Shown piece after piece: positions 26,540 through 35,689 of a DNA stretch of 64,000 nucleotides. A program made the position numbers and the translations under genes. The stretch spans positions 101,301-165,300 of the forward strand of contig CAIQHG010000079.1 of the NCBI GenBank assembly GCA_903871545.1. Reading direction: 5' to 3'. This DNA comes from an uncultured Burkholderiales bacterium (GTDB lineage Bacteria; Pseudomonadota; Gammaproteobacteria; Burkholderiales; Burkholderiaceae_C). Numbering within the stretch: position 1 is the first letter of the stretch; each line of letters begins with the position of its first letter. The notes below the pieces were generated by a model. That model worked only from the letters and a program-made list of their open reading frames with translations. It searched no databases and was not told where the DNA came from.

Positions 26540-27217
26540 ATGACAGAAGACTGGGCAAGGCAGGAGATATGTCGCATCGGCAAAAGCCTATTTGATAGGG
26601 GCTACGTTCACTCAAGCGCAGGCAATATCAGCGTCAAATTAGATGATGGTTTTTTGATCACTCCAACTGATGCAGTCATGGGTTTTTTAGAACCCGCTAA
26701 GATCAGTAAAGTTGATTTATCAGGCGCTCATGTGAGTGGAGACGCTCCGAGCAAGACACTTGGGCTGCACCGCAGTGTCTACGCTGCAACGGGTATAAAT
26801 CAACCCTTAACATCTTGTATCATTCATACACACAGCACTTACTGCGTAGCTTTGACATTGAATGATGACGGTTGCACTGAGGAACTATTAGAGCCAATGA
26901 CGCCCTACCAAGTGATGAAAGTGGGTCGTGTACCCTTAATTCCCTATAAAAGACCAGGGGACCCAAGGGTTATAGAGCTAGTCGAGAAATCCATTGACAG
27001 ATACTCGAAGCTAGGCGGCGCTGTTCGGTGTGTGATGCTAAGTGCTTTAGGGCCTGTGGTCTGGCACGACTCACCCTCCAAGGCAATGGCTACACTGGAG
27101 GAGTTGGAGGAATCCGCAAAACTTACATTTTTACTGGGAAAAAGCCGCAGCTTATTAACGTCCTCAGAGATACAAGAATTAAAAGAAGTCTTCAACTGCC
27201 CTTGGGCGCTTAAATAA
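26540..27217 (+). CDS. otnC: 3-oxo-tetronate 4-phosphate decarboxylase (class II aldolase family)
   Basis: 225 residues of the AraD/FucA fold. Glycine-rich phosphate loop YVHSSAGNISVKLDDGFLIT lies near residues 22-41 and the Zn-binding HTHSTY near residue 93; a third His is expected further on and a candidate is LGLHRSVY. A good ribosome site (AAGGCGAGAG) precedes the ATG. The enzyme removes CO2 from 3-oxo-tetronate 4-phosphate to give dihydroxyacetone phosphate. It follows otnK after 23 bp and precedes otnI after 11 bp. Confidence 0.9.
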   Translation: MTEDWARQEICRIGKSLFDRGYVHSSAGNISVKLDDGFLITPTDAVMGFLEPAKISKVDLSGAHVSGDAPSKTLGLHRSVYAATGINQPLTSCIIHTHSTYCVALTLNDDGCTEELLEPMTPYQVMKVGRVPLIPYKRPGDPRVIELVEKSIDRYSKLGGAVRCVMLSALGPVVWHDSPSKAMATLEELEESAKLTFLLGKSRSLLTSSEIQELKEVFNCPWALK

Positions 27218-27228
27218 GAGATCACAAG

Positions 27229-28125
27229 ATGCCTAAATTTGCAGCAAATTTATCGATGATGTATGTGGAGGTTCCGTTTTTAGACCGTTTTGAGCTTGCT
27301 GCTCGCGACGGTTTCAAAGCGGTGGAGTATTTGTTCCCCTACGCTTGGCCTGCGAAAGAATTGTCATCGCGTTTAAAGGATAACGGACTCGAGCAGGTCT
27401 TGATGAATGCCCCCCCCGCAGGAGTAGACGCACAAAGTATTGACCAAGCTTGGAGCGCTGGACAAAGGGGATTAAGCTCGTTGCCAGAATATAAGGGAGA
27501 GTTTAGAGAAGGCTTTAAGACGGCATTGGAGTATGCACTTGTACTTGAGTGCCCTAGAATTCACGTCATGGCAGGTTTGATCCCCGAGGCGCAAAGAGCG
27601 CTTAGTTCCAGTCCCGCAAGTCTTAGAACCAGCAGCGACGCTGTCCACACAAACTCATCAATGAGAGACTGTTATTTAGAGAATCTAAGATGGGCAAGTG
27701 ACCAGGCAAAGCCTCACGCCAAAGATGTTTTAATTGAACCCATTAACACACGAGACATACCGCATTTCTTTTTAAACAAGCAAAGCGATGCACATGAGAT
27801 CATCCTAGAGACGGGTTGCACCAACTTAAAGGTTCAAATGGACCTGTTTCATTGCCAAATTGTTGAGGGCGATATCGCCGCAAAAATCACAGAGTATTTG
27901 CCAACTCAAAGGGTTGGGCATTTTCAAATTGCGGGGGTTCCAAAAAGACACGAACCCGATACAGGGGAATTAAATTATCCGGTCCTCTTTGATCTTATCG
28001 ACGATCTAAGCAGGCAACACCAGTGGAGTGGTTGGATTGGATGCGAGTACCACCCTTTATTAGGCCGCGAGGTGGGCGGGACATCTCGTGGATTGGGTTG
28101 GATCAGAAAATACCAAAAGGTTTAA
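27229..28125 (+). CDS. otnI: 2-oxo-tetronate isomerase (hydroxypyruvate isomerase-like)
   Basis: 298-residue TIM-barrel sugar isomerase. The family start is clear (MPKFAANLSMMYVEVPFLDR), with VLIEPINTRDIPHFFLN carrying a metal-site Glu near residue 165, VQMDLFHCQIVEGD near 205, and WIGCEYHPLLG near the C-terminus. It converts 2-oxo-tetronate to 3-oxo-tetronate, the OtnK substrate. A Ser-rich insert near residues 125-140 (SSSPASLRTSSDAVHTNSS) makes it longer than usual. It is the last of the four pathway genes. Confidence 0.9.
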   Translation: MPKFAANLSMMYVEVPFLDRFELAARDGFKAVEYLFPYAWPAKELSSRLKDNGLEQVLMNAPPAGVDAQSIDQAWSAGQRGLSSLPEYKGEFREGFKTALEYALVLECPRIHVMAGLIPEAQRALSSSPASLRTSSDAVHTNSSMRDCYLENLRWASDQAKPHAKDVLIEPINTRDIPHFFLNKQSDAHEIILETGCTNLKVQMDLFHCQIVEGDIAAKITEYLPTQRVGHFQIAGVPKRHEPDTGELNYPVLFDLIDDLSRQHQWSGWIGCEYHPLLGREVGGTSRGLGWIRKYQKV

Positions 28126-28193
28126 AAATTCATGTGATTTAACTATTTTTAAATAGCTTAAATAATTTCAATAATTCAAACAAACTTTCTCAA

Positions 28194-29189
28194 ATGATTT
28201 CAACGATGCGGTTTATGGATCACGGCTTAGGAGGCCCAGCTGACGTGCTGGTTCAAGCAAAGGGGCCACTGCCAGAGCTAAAGTCCGGGGAGGTTTTAAT
28301 CAAAGTGATTTACGCTGGAGTTAACCGACCCGACATTTCTCAGCGTCTAGGCAAATATCCTCCCCCCGCAGATGCCTCCAAAATTATGGGCTTAGAAGTA
28401 TCGGGCGAGATAGCCAAATTGGGTGAGGGCGTAACTACATTTAAAGTGGGGGAGCGGGTGTGCGCCTTATGCAATGGAGGCGGTTACGCGCAATTTGTAA
28501 GTGTCCCGTGCGGCCAGGTCCTCCCACTGCCCAGTGGGCTTGGTATGTTGGAGTCGGCCGCGCTGCCTGAGAATTTCTTTACCGTCTGGACTAACGTCTT
28601 TCAAAGGGGTAAGTTACTCGCTAATGAGAGTTTCCTCGTTCACGGGGGATCTTCAGGGATTGGATTGACTGCGATTCAACTTGCGACATCATTCGGAGCA
28701 AAGGTCTTTTGTACAGTTGGAAATGAGGAAAAAGTACAGGCTTGTTTAAAGGCAGGTGCAGATGTTGTGATCAACTACAACACACATAATTTTGTAGAAG
28801 AGGTAGCACGTGTAACTCAGGGCTACGGAGTGAATCTTATTTTAGATATGGTTGGGGGGAGCTACATTCAGGGCAATTTAAAGTCCCTTGCAATGGACGG
28901 ACGGTTGGTGCAAATTGCTTTTCTGCAACCCTCAAAAGTTGAGGTCGATTGGATGCAAATCATGACCAAAAGATTAACTTACACGGGCTCAACGCTTAGA
29001 CCCCGAACGCCTCAAGACAAAGCGCAAATAGCCCAAGAATTATTCAAAAACGTTTGGCCCCTTTTGGAGCAAAAGAAAATTGCCCCAGTCATACACAAAG
29101 TGTTTGATTTAGAGCAAGCCCGTCAAGCTCACCTATTGATGGAGTCCTCTCAACATATTGGGAAAATTATGTTGAAGGTAAGTGATTAA
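28194..29189 (+). CDS. NAD(P)H quinone oxidoreductase, PIG3 family
   Basis: 331-residue zinc-free medium-chain dehydrogenase. The N-terminal part has GVNRPDISQRLGKYPPP and IMGLEVSGEIAKLG; the Rossmann domain has FLVHGGSSGIGLTAIQLATS near residue 148 and the NADPH-selective region further on. Such enzymes reduce quinones or alpha,beta-unsaturated carbonyls. It lies 68 bp after otnI on the same strand but has no known role in acid-sugar breakdown, so it may be a separate unit. Confidence 0.9.
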   Translation: MISTMRFMDHGLGGPADVLVQAKGPLPELKSGEVLIKVIYAGVNRPDISQRLGKYPPPADASKIMGLEVSGEIAKLGEGVTTFKVGERVCALCNGGGYAQFVSVPCGQVLPLPSGLGMLESAALPENFFTVWTNVFQRGKLLANESFLVHGGSSGIGLTAIQLATSFGAKVFCTVGNEEKVQACLKAGADVVINYNTHNFVEEVARVTQGYGVNLILDMVGGSYIQGNLKSLAMDGRLVQIAFLQPSKVEVDWMQIMTKRLTYTGSTLRPRTPQDKAQIAQELFKNVWPLLEQKKIAPVIHKVFDLEQARQAHLLMESSQHIGKIMLKVSD

Positions 29190-29190
29190 T

Positions 29191-29215
29191 TAAACCAAAG
29201 GTTTATTTCCCAAAA
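29191..29215. terminator. Weak candidate terminator between converging genes
   Basis: A 6-bp stem TAAACC-AAA-GGTTTA (29191-29205) followed by TTT lies between the quinone oxidoreductase gene and the oppositely transcribed DCC-family gene. The stem is short, so the call is tentative. Confidence 0.3.
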
Positions 29216-29221
29216 ACACAT

Positions 29222-29617
29222 TTATTTTTTTGATTTTACAAAGAAGAACGCCCAAACTTTAGAAATCAACATTCTTCTTTTTGCAAATTGCTTGTAAGCA
29301 AAATCAAAGATAGGTCTAAGGGATTTTCGTCTTAAGACCCATGAAAGTTTTTTTAGACCTACCGCATCGTAAGCGACTATGAAGACATCAACACCTGTGA
29401 GTATTTCACCGCTGTGTAGTTGCGCGTGAATGGCATCAAGCGCTGATTGGCAAGATACCCCATTTAACAATTCCAAAGCTTTAGGTTGTCTGACATCGTG
29501 AAAGCTTATTTTTTTGTTGCTATCTAGACTTGCCAAGTACTTCATCTCCGCGGCGCACAAAGGGCAGTTACCATCGAAAAAAAGCTTTAGGTGTGCCGCT
29601 GAATCTGGGGCTTGCAT
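29222..29617 (-). CDS. DCC family thiol-disulfide oxidoreductase (DUF393)
   Basis: 131 residues. The defining motif FFDGNCPLCAAEM near residue 15 holds a thioredoxin-like CPLC pair. The remainder has the family pattern, including GVDVFIVAYDAVG and the basic C-terminal region with a conserved FAYKQFAKRR. The biochemical role of DUF393 proteins is poorly known. It is transcribed alone, away from the carbinolamine dehydratase gene. Confidence 0.88.
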   Translation of the reverse strand: MQAPDSAAHLKLFFDGNCPLCAAEMKYLASLDSNKKISFHDVRQPKALELLNGVSCQSALDAIHAQLHSGEILTGVDVFIVAYDAVGLKKLSWVLRRKSLRPIFDFAYKQFAKRRMLISKVWAFFFVKSKK

Positions 29618-29758
29618 AAAATTTCGAATCCTTAAATTTTTCTAATAAAACATTGACTCATACCATCTACTGTAGCCTCATACACATAACTTAGTATTTT
29701 TGGGAGTAAACTGGAGTGGATTTGAATTTTGATTAGCCAGATTGATTACAATTTTCAC

Positions 29759-30061
29759 ATGGATAAACTTGACACCTCAAGCCTTGAATTTGCGCGCCTA
29801 CTGGGTTCGGTACCAAATTGGACGCATAAGACTGAGACAGGCTCTATTAATCGTATTCTTGAATTCAAGAGCTTTGTTCAAGCATTTGGATTCATGTCGA
29901 GCGTGGCGCTCGTTGCTGAGCGTATGAATCATCACCCAAACTGGTCAAATGTTTATAACAAAATAGAGGTTAAGTTGTTTACGCATGACGCTGGTGGTCT
30001 GACTCATAAAGATTTTATTTTGGCCTCTCACATGGATGCAATTTACCTTAATTTTCAATAA
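29759..30061 (+). CDS. phhB: Pterin-4-alpha-carbinolamine dehydratase
   Basis: 100 residues from the ATG at 29759; the longer frame from a TTG at 29729 has no support. The conserved active-site stretch [20 protein letters not shown] includes the HHP histidines, and LTHKDFILA closes the family signature. The enzyme dehydrates 4a-hydroxy-tetrahydropterin formed by phenylalanine hydroxylase and may help RNA or folate metabolism. It is separated from the amidase start by one base, so the two are probably co-transcribed. Confidence 0.88.
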   Translation: MDKLDTSSLEFARLLGSVPNWTHKTETGSINRILEFKSFVQAFGFMSSVALVAERMNHHPNWSNVYNKIEVKLFTHDAGGLTHKDFILASHMDAIYLNFQ

Positions 30062-30062
30062 C

Positions 30063-31442
30063 ATGAACACCAACACCAACCCTAACGCAATCCATAATCC
30101 CATCAACGAGTCTATCGACTCGCTTCACTCAAATTTACTCAAGGGCTCTTTATCTTACGCAAAATTGCTTCAAGATTGCTTTGAAGCCTCCAAGCTCCCT
30201 AGCGCAGCAAATGTGTTCACAAAAAGATATCAGGAAACGGCCACCGCCGCTGCACTTCATGCAGATGCTTTAATTAAAGCCGGAGTTACCCCGCCCCTTT
30301 TGATGGGGTTACCCATCACTATCAAAGACCTCTATGATGTGGCGGGTGAGACCACTCACTCAGCTAGCCTGGTTTTAAAGGGGGCCCAACCTGCCGCTAA
30401 GGACGCTGAAATCGTCAAACGCTTACGACAAGCCGGAATGGCCGTAATGGGCAAGACTAATATGAGTGAGTTTGCTTTCTCGGGCGTAGGTATCAACCCA
30501 CACTGGGGCACTCCGCAAAACCCCCATGACCCACAAAACCACCGCATACCGGGAGGCTCCAGCTCAGGCGCAGCAGTCTCGGTGGCACTGGGTTTGAGCG
30601 TTGCTGCGATCGGCTCGGATACGGGCGGCTCCATTCGGATCCCTGCAGCGCTTTGTGGATTGGTTGGATTCAAGAGCTCAATGTTTAGAGTACCCACTGA
30701 GGGCGCTTTGGAGCTTTCTCGCTCGCTTGATACGGTGTGCGCAATGACTAAGAGCGTTAAAGATTGCCTGCACATTGATGCGGTGCTCTCTGGCGCATAT
30801 TTAGATGTCAAGCCCAAGGGTGTGCGCGCTCTTAGACTCGCTGTTTCTAAAACACTAATGCAAGACGAGTTGACCCCCCCCGTGGCCCAGGCGTTTGAGA
30901 GGTGCCTCACTGATTTGTCTGCGCGGGGAGCTGAAATTATTGAAATCGATTTGAAAGAGCTTGCCGAAATTGGGCAAATCAATGTACCCGGTGGCCTCTC
31001 CCCCATAGAGTCTTACGCGGCTTACTCAGACTTTGTAGAGAATGATGCGACACGAATGGACCATAGAGTGAGGCAGCGAATGCTACTTGGTAAGGGCGTA
31101 GGAGCCCGCGAGTATATTGCGCTTTTGGATGCACGAAAGTCTTGGATTCATAAAATGCAGGGAATTCTTCGCCCCTTTGATGCATTAATTTCCCCAACCG
31201 TTCCCCTCCAAGCTCCTGTGGTTCAAGGGTTGTTGGACTCTGATGATGAATTCTTTCGCGTAAACCGGTTGTTGCTTAGAAACACATTTGCAATAAACTT
31301 TTTAGATGGCTGCTCATTTTCTATCCCCATTCAAAAGCCAAATGAGCTCCCAATTGGCTTGATGCTTTCGCACTGTAACGCTTGGGACGCAAACCTAGCA
31401 GGTGTCGCGCTAGCAGTTGAGGCGGCGCTTCATCAGCGATGA
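30063..31442 (+). CDS. Amidase signature family hydrolase
   Basis: 459 residues from the ATG at 30063 (the longer frame overlaps the dehydratase gene). The Ser-cisSer-Lys triad is visible: Lys in LPITIKDLYDVAGE near residue 83, the GGSSSGAAVSVALGL stretch near 160, and the nucleophile region GSDTGGSIRIPAALCGLVGF near 182. Such enzymes hydrolyse amides or nitrile-derived amides; the absence of gatC or gatB nearby argues against a GatA role. The N-terminus has a short NTNTNPNAIHNP low-complexity stretch. Confidence 0.92.
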   Translation: MNTNTNPNAIHNPINESIDSLHSNLLKGSLSYAKLLQDCFEASKLPSAANVFTKRYQETATAAALHADALIKAGVTPPLLMGLPITIKDLYDVAGETTHSASLVLKGAQPAAKDAEIVKRLRQAGMAVMGKTNMSEFAFSGVGINPHWGTPQNPHDPQNHRIPGGSSSGAAVSVALGLSVAAIGSDTGGSIRIPAALCGLVGFKSSMFRVPTEGALELSRSLDTVCAMTKSVKDCLHIDAVLSGAYLDVKPKGVRALRLAVSKTLMQDELTPPVAQAFERCLTDLSARGAEIIEIDLKELAEIGQINVPGGLSPIESYAAYSDFVENDATRMDHRVRQRMLLGKGVGAREYIALLDARKSWIHKMQGILRPFDALISPTVPLQAPVVQGLLDSDDEFFRVNRLLLRNTFAINFLDGCSFSIPIQKPNELPIGLMLSHCNAWDANLAGVALAVEAALHQR

Positions 31443-31481
31443 AATAAGGGGCGGGGGCGTTTGCAAGCTTAAGCGTATAGA

Positions 31482-32177
31482 TCAAATGCGACTTGTGAGC
31501 GCCAAGACGTCTTCAAGAGATGAGCCCGTATGAGTGGGTTTAGGCCCTAAGGTCTCAAAAGGCAGTCCCTGTCGGTTTACCCAAAAACTTCTAAACCCAA
31601 ACCATGTGGCTCCTAAGGCGTCCCACGCGTTACTTGAAACAAATAACACCTCTCGTTTGTCCACGGGATAATTTTGCAGCACCAGATCGTAGCTCTCTGG
31701 GGATGTCTTAAATTGGCGCACAGTATCTACTGAAATAATGCTGTCTAGGAGAGTACTCATTCCAGCGCTTCGAACGGCGGAATCGAGCATTTTCGGACTT
31801 CCATTGGAGAGAATCGCATTTTTGAACCCCCGTTTTTGAAGGTCATGTAAGACACCTAAGTTCTCTGGAAATGCTTTCAGCTCTGCATACTGGTCTAGGA
31901 GATCCTTTTGCGCCTGAGCGGTCAACTCCAACTTGAGTCTTTGGCAGGAGTAATTTAGAGCCAGTCGTGTGATATCCCAAAAAGATTGATAATGACGACT
32001 TCCGTTTGGATTATGAGGGTCACTCATGGAAATGAGCCTGGTATATTCAATTTGCTTATCTCTCCAAAGGATCGACAGAGCCTGTCCGTGACCTGGGAAT
32101 AAAGTCTCTGCCATTTTGGAGACCGAATATACATCAAAGAGTGTGCCGTAGGCATCGAACACTATAACTTTGAACAT
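31482..32177 (-). CDS. Haloacid dehalogenase type II (HAD superfamily)
   Basis: 231 residues. HAD motif I is VIVFDAYGTLFDVYSV with nucleophile Asp near residue 8, motif II is AILSNGSP near 118, the Lys region is QFKTSPESYDLV near 155 and motif IV FVSSNAWDALGATWFGFRSF near 177. The SNAWD motif is typical of L-2-haloacid dehalogenases, which displace halide from C2. It faces the amidase gene convergently with a 39-bp gap. Confidence 0.92.
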   Translation of the reverse strand: MFKVIVFDAYGTLFDVYSVSKMAETLFPGHGQALSILWRDKQIEYTRLISMSDPHNPNGSRHYQSFWDITRLALNYSCQRLKLELTAQAQKDLLDQYAELKAFPENLGVLHDLQKRGFKNAILSNGSPKMLDSAVRSAGMSTLLDSIISVDTVRQFKTSPESYDLVLQNYPVDKREVLFVSSNAWDALGATWFGFRSFWVNRQGLPFETLGPKPTHTGSSLEDVLALTSRI

Positions 32178-32347
32178 CTGGGGTCCTTTTGTTCAGAACA
32201 TTTGATTCTGTTTATGCACGACGTGCGGGAGAGGGATCGCATGAGATTTATCCTTCTTTTTTTTGGGATAAACTTAACTTTTAAGCTTGGAATTTACCCC
32301 CCGAAGCAAAGAATATCATACACAACCACTAACCCAGGGAACGTTTT

Positions 32348-32734
32348 ATGCAAACTGTCTACCTTTCTCTTCTTATTTCCGGGCTCATGCCCATTTTGTG
32401 CGCCGCAATCGCCAAGTGGGGCTTCAAAGACTTTGATAATTCCGATCCTCGGACTTGGTTATCTAAGCAAACCGGCTACAGGGCAAGGGCAAATGCAGCG
32501 CAGGCAAACTGCTTTGAGGCTTTTCCGTTTTTTGCTTTCAGTGTTTTTTGCGCTCTAAGCGCAAATGTAGATATCCAAAAGTTGAGTGCGTCCTGCACAG
32601 TGTTTGTTGTTGCTAGAGCTTTGTACATATTATTTTATGTCGCCAATAAACCCACCCCTAGAACAGTTGCGTGGTGCACGGCTTTGGCAAGTGGGGTGTT
32701 TAATTTTGTTGCTGCTATTTTTACAATGGCGTAA
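32348..32734 (+). CDS. MAPEG family membrane protein
   Basis: 128 residues with four hydrophobic segments, as expected of the family (membrane-associated proteins in eicosanoid and glutathione metabolism). The motif QTGYRARANAAQANCFEAFPFFAFS in the first loop, with the RAxxAxxNxxE pattern, and the later VARALYILFYVANKP are characteristic. No glutathione transferase gene is nearby. The start ATG at 32348 follows a region with no strong ribosome site. Confidence 0.85.
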   Translation: MQTVYLSLLISGLMPILCAAIAKWGFKDFDNSDPRTWLSKQTGYRARANAAQANCFEAFPFFAFSVFCALSANVDIQKLSASCTVFVVARALYILFYVANKPTPRTVAWCTALASGVFNFVAAIFTMA

Positions 32735-32788
32735 AGAGTCTTTCTCATGCGCTGAATCTATAAATGCACATCATGCACATCACGCCCT

Positions 32789-33130
32789 TTATCTTGAAAT
32801 AATATGGCAAGAGGCTTTTATTCCTTTGGATTGTTTCATTTCATCACATCTTTTCATGGCTCTTCGCTCACCTTCAGCAAGGATTTTGATGTAGATGGAA
32901 CAAGTAAAAACCATTTTGTCGTCGTCTGATAAGCTATCAAAAGCAGTTGCACAGCTGCCAAGGTCACCTAAATCGGGTTCGTTTTTGACAAAAAGTGCTT
33001 GAACTGGGGAGGGGACATCTCTGTAGTGAATCACTGGGTAGGTACCGCTCGTCTTTGCGTAAGCCCAATATGAGCCAATGCTTAAAAGAACAAATACCGT
33101 AACCCATCTCAGTTTGATTAAAGTTTTCAT
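32789..33130 (-). CDS. Hypothetical exported protein with four cysteines
   Basis: 113 residues with an N-terminal hydrophobic segment (VTVFVLLSIGSYWAYA) that looks like a signal peptide or anchor. Four Cys (GSCATAF, FTCSIY, KRCDEM, ASCHII) are spaced as if forming two disulfides in the periplasm. A good ribosome site (GGAGG, minus strand) precedes the ATG. I do not recognise the family. It is downstream of, and antisense to, the tail of the MAPEG gene by position. Confidence 0.55.
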   Translation of the reverse strand: MKTLIKLRWVTVFVLLSIGSYWAYAKTSGTYPVIHYRDVPSPVQALFVKNEPDLGDLGSCATAFDSLSDDDKMVFTCSIYIKILAEGERRAMKRCDEMKQSKGIKASCHIISR

Positions 33131-33234
33131 AAAAAACCTCCAGTTGTTTGTCGTGGTGTCAGTAATTGGTGTCAGTAGCTGGTCTTAAGTGCAAGTGCAG
33201 GCATTGCTCGCAGAGATTGAAGTGGATAAAAAAA

Positions 33235-34200
33235 TTACAAGGTTATTTGTTTTTTCTCTCCGCCTCGTTGAGAGTACCTAACCTTGCCCCCGATCCTCTC
33301 AACTTCCACTAAAGCTTTTCGGTTTTCGTAAACATTCCTCTTTAACCAAGACAGCTCAGCCTCCAAGTCCCTCTCCGTTGCAAGCGTTCTGTGCCAACTT
33401 CTTATGTCCGCAGACCAGCGGTAATTTCTTTGTTTTAATAAATCTTTTGTCTCAAAAGGCGAGCCAATGGCAAATAGCCTTATCTGCGGTTGATTCAAGG
33501 ACTCTAAGAGTTGGAGTAAGGCGGGTTGTTGGCTAGAGGGTAGGGTAGCACTTAAAAGCTCTAACAAAGCGCAGCAATCTGCATCTGCACGGTGCGCATC
33601 GTAAAAATACCCTTGTGTGTAAACCAAGTAGTCTAATTTGGCAGAGCCAAATCCCTCTTGTTTCCAGTCAATATCTTTCAGGCTACAGCCCCACATGTAA
33701 TCTTCAAACACAGGCCAACGGGCCTCCACAAAGGCCCGGTCAAATCCCGCATTATGGGCAATAATGACATTGGCTTTACTGACAAACTGAGCAACCTCTT
33801 GGTCAGAGATGAATTTTCCTTTAACCATTTCATCCGTTATATGATGAACCGCCGTAGACTCTGCGGGTATGGGGAATCCAGGGTCCTCATATTCATCAAA
33901 ATTCTTAATCACTTTGTAGATAACCCCAGTTTGAGGGTCAAACTCAAACAAGATCATTCCTAATTCTATAATTTTGTCTTTGTTTATATCCATCCCTGTT
34001 GTTTCTGTATCAAGGATAATGCCCCTGCTTAAGGGTCGCTCGGGTGGATTCTCGTTGAAAACGGTGCGAGGACTAAGTCTTCTCAACACTTTATAGTTTG
34101 AGTTTGACTGCAGTTTTTGCGCCAAGGCTTCATAAATCTCAGTTGATTCCTGCGCAGGGCTTAAATCAAGAATGTCTTGTTTATTTAAAAAAGCTGTCAT
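33235..34200 (-). CDS. 3'-5' exonuclease, DEDDh (DnaQ-like) family
   Basis: 321 residues. ExoI is GIILDTETTGMD near residue 60 with the catalytic DxE, ExoII is ANVIIAHNAGFDRAFVE near 150, and ExoIII has YDAHRADADCCALLELL near 205 with the His and Asp of the DEDDh set. A C-terminal region of about 90 residues with FETKDLLKQRNYRWSADIRS is shared by a betaproteobacterial subgroup of stand-alone exonucleases. It is likely a DNA-repair or RNA-processing trimming enzyme rather than the polymerase III epsilon subunit. Confidence 0.88.
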   Translation of the reverse strand: MTAFLNKQDILDLSPAQESTEIYEALAQKLQSNSNYKVLRRLSPRTVFNENPPERPLSRGIILDTETTGMDINKDKIIELGMILFEFDPQTGVIYKVIKNFDEYEDPGFPIPAESTAVHHITDEMVKGKFISDQEVAQFVSKANVIIAHNAGFDRAFVEARWPVFEDYMWGCSLKDIDWKQEGFGSAKLDYLVYTQGYFYDAHRADADCCALLELLSATLPSSQQPALLQLLESLNQPQIRLFAIGSPFETKDLLKQRNYRWSADIRSWHRTLATERDLEAELSWLKRNVYENRKALVEVERIGGKVRYSQRGGEKKQITL

Positions 34201-34271
34201 TTTCAGAAAAATTTAGATAACTGTAGACAAAGAAAACTTGTCTTGTGTAAGCGTAAGGTTATCATGAGAGC

Positions 34272-35249
34272 ATGCTCGTGAGGCAACTAACAAAAGAAAT
34301 CTTCCGATTTATGAAAACTGATCTAAGTGTGCCTTTTAAACCTAGGCGAGCTCTCCCGTTTATCCTTGCTAGCTTTGGACTCAACGCTCCCCCGCCTGCA
34401 CTGCGCTTTGGAAAGGGTGTCTTTAAACAGTTGGCCATTTTTGCGGCGCTTGTCCTGTTGGCCTTGCCCAGTATCAACTCCTTTGCTTACGATGTAGGAG
34501 CGGCTCAAAATGAGCATTCATCCTTTGCTTGCCCAGAATTTTTTCTAAACGGCCTCCCCCCTCGCGTACTCAATACAAAATTGCAATCTGGTTATCGCCA
34601 GCTCTGTTTCAAGGGATTTGCGCTTGGATATTCAGCGATTTCCAGAACTCCGTTGTGGTCAGCCGAACATTTAACTCGCGAATCCCTTCGCCAGGCTAAA
34701 GGGTTAAGGCGGGTTAATGCTTTTCATGAGGAGACAAGGCTCCCCGAGCAAGAGCGGGCTTTCCTAAGCGATTACGCCCACTCAGGTTTTGATCGAGGTC
34801 ATATGAGCCCGTCTGCAGATCAGCCCTCAGAGGGCGCTCAGGAGGAGAGTTTTTCACTGGCAAATATGGTGCCCCAAAATGCCAATAACAACAGACACAT
34901 TTGGGAGGGTATAGAGAGCGCAACCAGGACATGGGCTAAATCGCAGGGGGAGTTGTTTATCCTCACAGGCCCTTTATTTCTCGGCTCTCAAGTCCAACAG
35001 TTAAGGGGCAGGGTGATGGTGCCCACACATCTCTTTAAGTTAATTTATGATCCCCAGCAAAGGAAAGCGTCCGCTTATATAGTGCTGAACGAAGCAACGG
35101 ACGATTACAAAGTAATTAGCTTAAAGGAACTAGAGAAGTTATCCGGAATTGATATGATGCCCTTTTTACAAGCCGATCAGAAAAATGTAGTCATCAACTT
35201 ACCCAAGCCCACTCCCCACCGCGAGCGTACAAACTCAGGTTGGGACTAA
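34272..35249 (+). CDS. Secreted DNA/RNA non-specific endonuclease (NUC1 family)
   Basis: 325 residues. The catalytic motif FDRGHMSPSADQ near residue 177 supplies the general-base His, and NMVPQNANNNRHIWEGIE near 200 supplies the metal-binding Asn and Glu. A hydrophobic export segment (QLAIFAALVLLALPSINSFA) lies unusually far in, at residues about 55-74; an ATG at 34311 would shorten the extension by 13 residues only. It degrades extracellular or periplasmic nucleic acid. The stop overlaps the next start as TAATG, suggesting a functional pair. Confidence 0.88.
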   Translation: MLVRQLTKEIFRFMKTDLSVPFKPRRALPFILASFGLNAPPPALRFGKGVFKQLAIFAALVLLALPSINSFAYDVGAAQNEHSSFACPEFFLNGLPPRVLNTKLQSGYRQLCFKGFALGYSAISRTPLWSAEHLTRESLRQAKGLRRVNAFHEETRLPEQERAFLSDYAHSGFDRGHMSPSADQPSEGAQEESFSLANMVPQNANNNRHIWEGIESATRTWAKSQGELFILTGPLFLGSQVQQLRGRVMVPTHLFKLIYDPQQRKASAYIVLNEATDDYKVISLKELEKLSGIDMMPFLQADQKNVVINLPKPTPHRERTNSGWD

Positions 35250-35542
35250 TGTCGAAACAAATAGATCTTTCCCTCAAAAAAATGAAGCAACCCGACTCTG
35301 ACTTTCTGCCCTTTCAAAACGAATCTCAAGTAGTAACTTGGGGAGAATTTAGCGCTGAAAATAGGATGGACCGGGTCACTCTAATGGGATCTTTGGACTT
35401 GACTAAAGACAGGGAGGGCCTGGCAAAAGCAATTGAATTGCGGGACCTCATTGAACGTGTTGTTTGCACTCTGCAGTCCCAAACTTTGGAGGACCAAATT
35501 TTTAAAGAGTCTCCCAAGTTGATAAAAAATCCATTTGAATAA
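35249..35542 (+). CDS. Hypothetical 97-residue protein coupled to the nuclease
   Basis: Starts at the ATG overlapping the nuclease stop (TAATG at 35247-35251). No signal peptide, membrane segment or cysteine cluster is seen apart from one Cys; the middle has a short beta-like segment (RVTLMGSLDLTKD) followed by a helix (AKAIELRDLIERVVCTLQSQ). I do not recognise the family. By analogy with other nuclease pairs it might hold the nuclease inactive in the cytoplasm, but this is only inference from coupling. Confidence 0.65.
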   Translation: MSKQIDLSLKKMKQPDSDFLPFQNESQVVTWGEFSAENRMDRVTLMGSLDLTKDREGLAKAIELRDLIERVVCTLQSQTLEDQIFKESPKLIKNPFE

Positions 35543-35689
35543 TCCACTCAAATAATTCATTTGAAAAATTAATTTGTATTATTAATTCTTTGCTAAATAT
35601 TACTATTACTGAAATTTTTTTAAAACCGAGAAAACCGTAGCTTGGAAATTAGATTTTTATCTCTAATAATCGGTTTTTTAATGCGTTCT

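Noticed and set aside
30356..31006. 216-codon reverse ORF
   Set aside because: Antisense to the amidase gene, which has full catalytic motifs; low-complexity translation.
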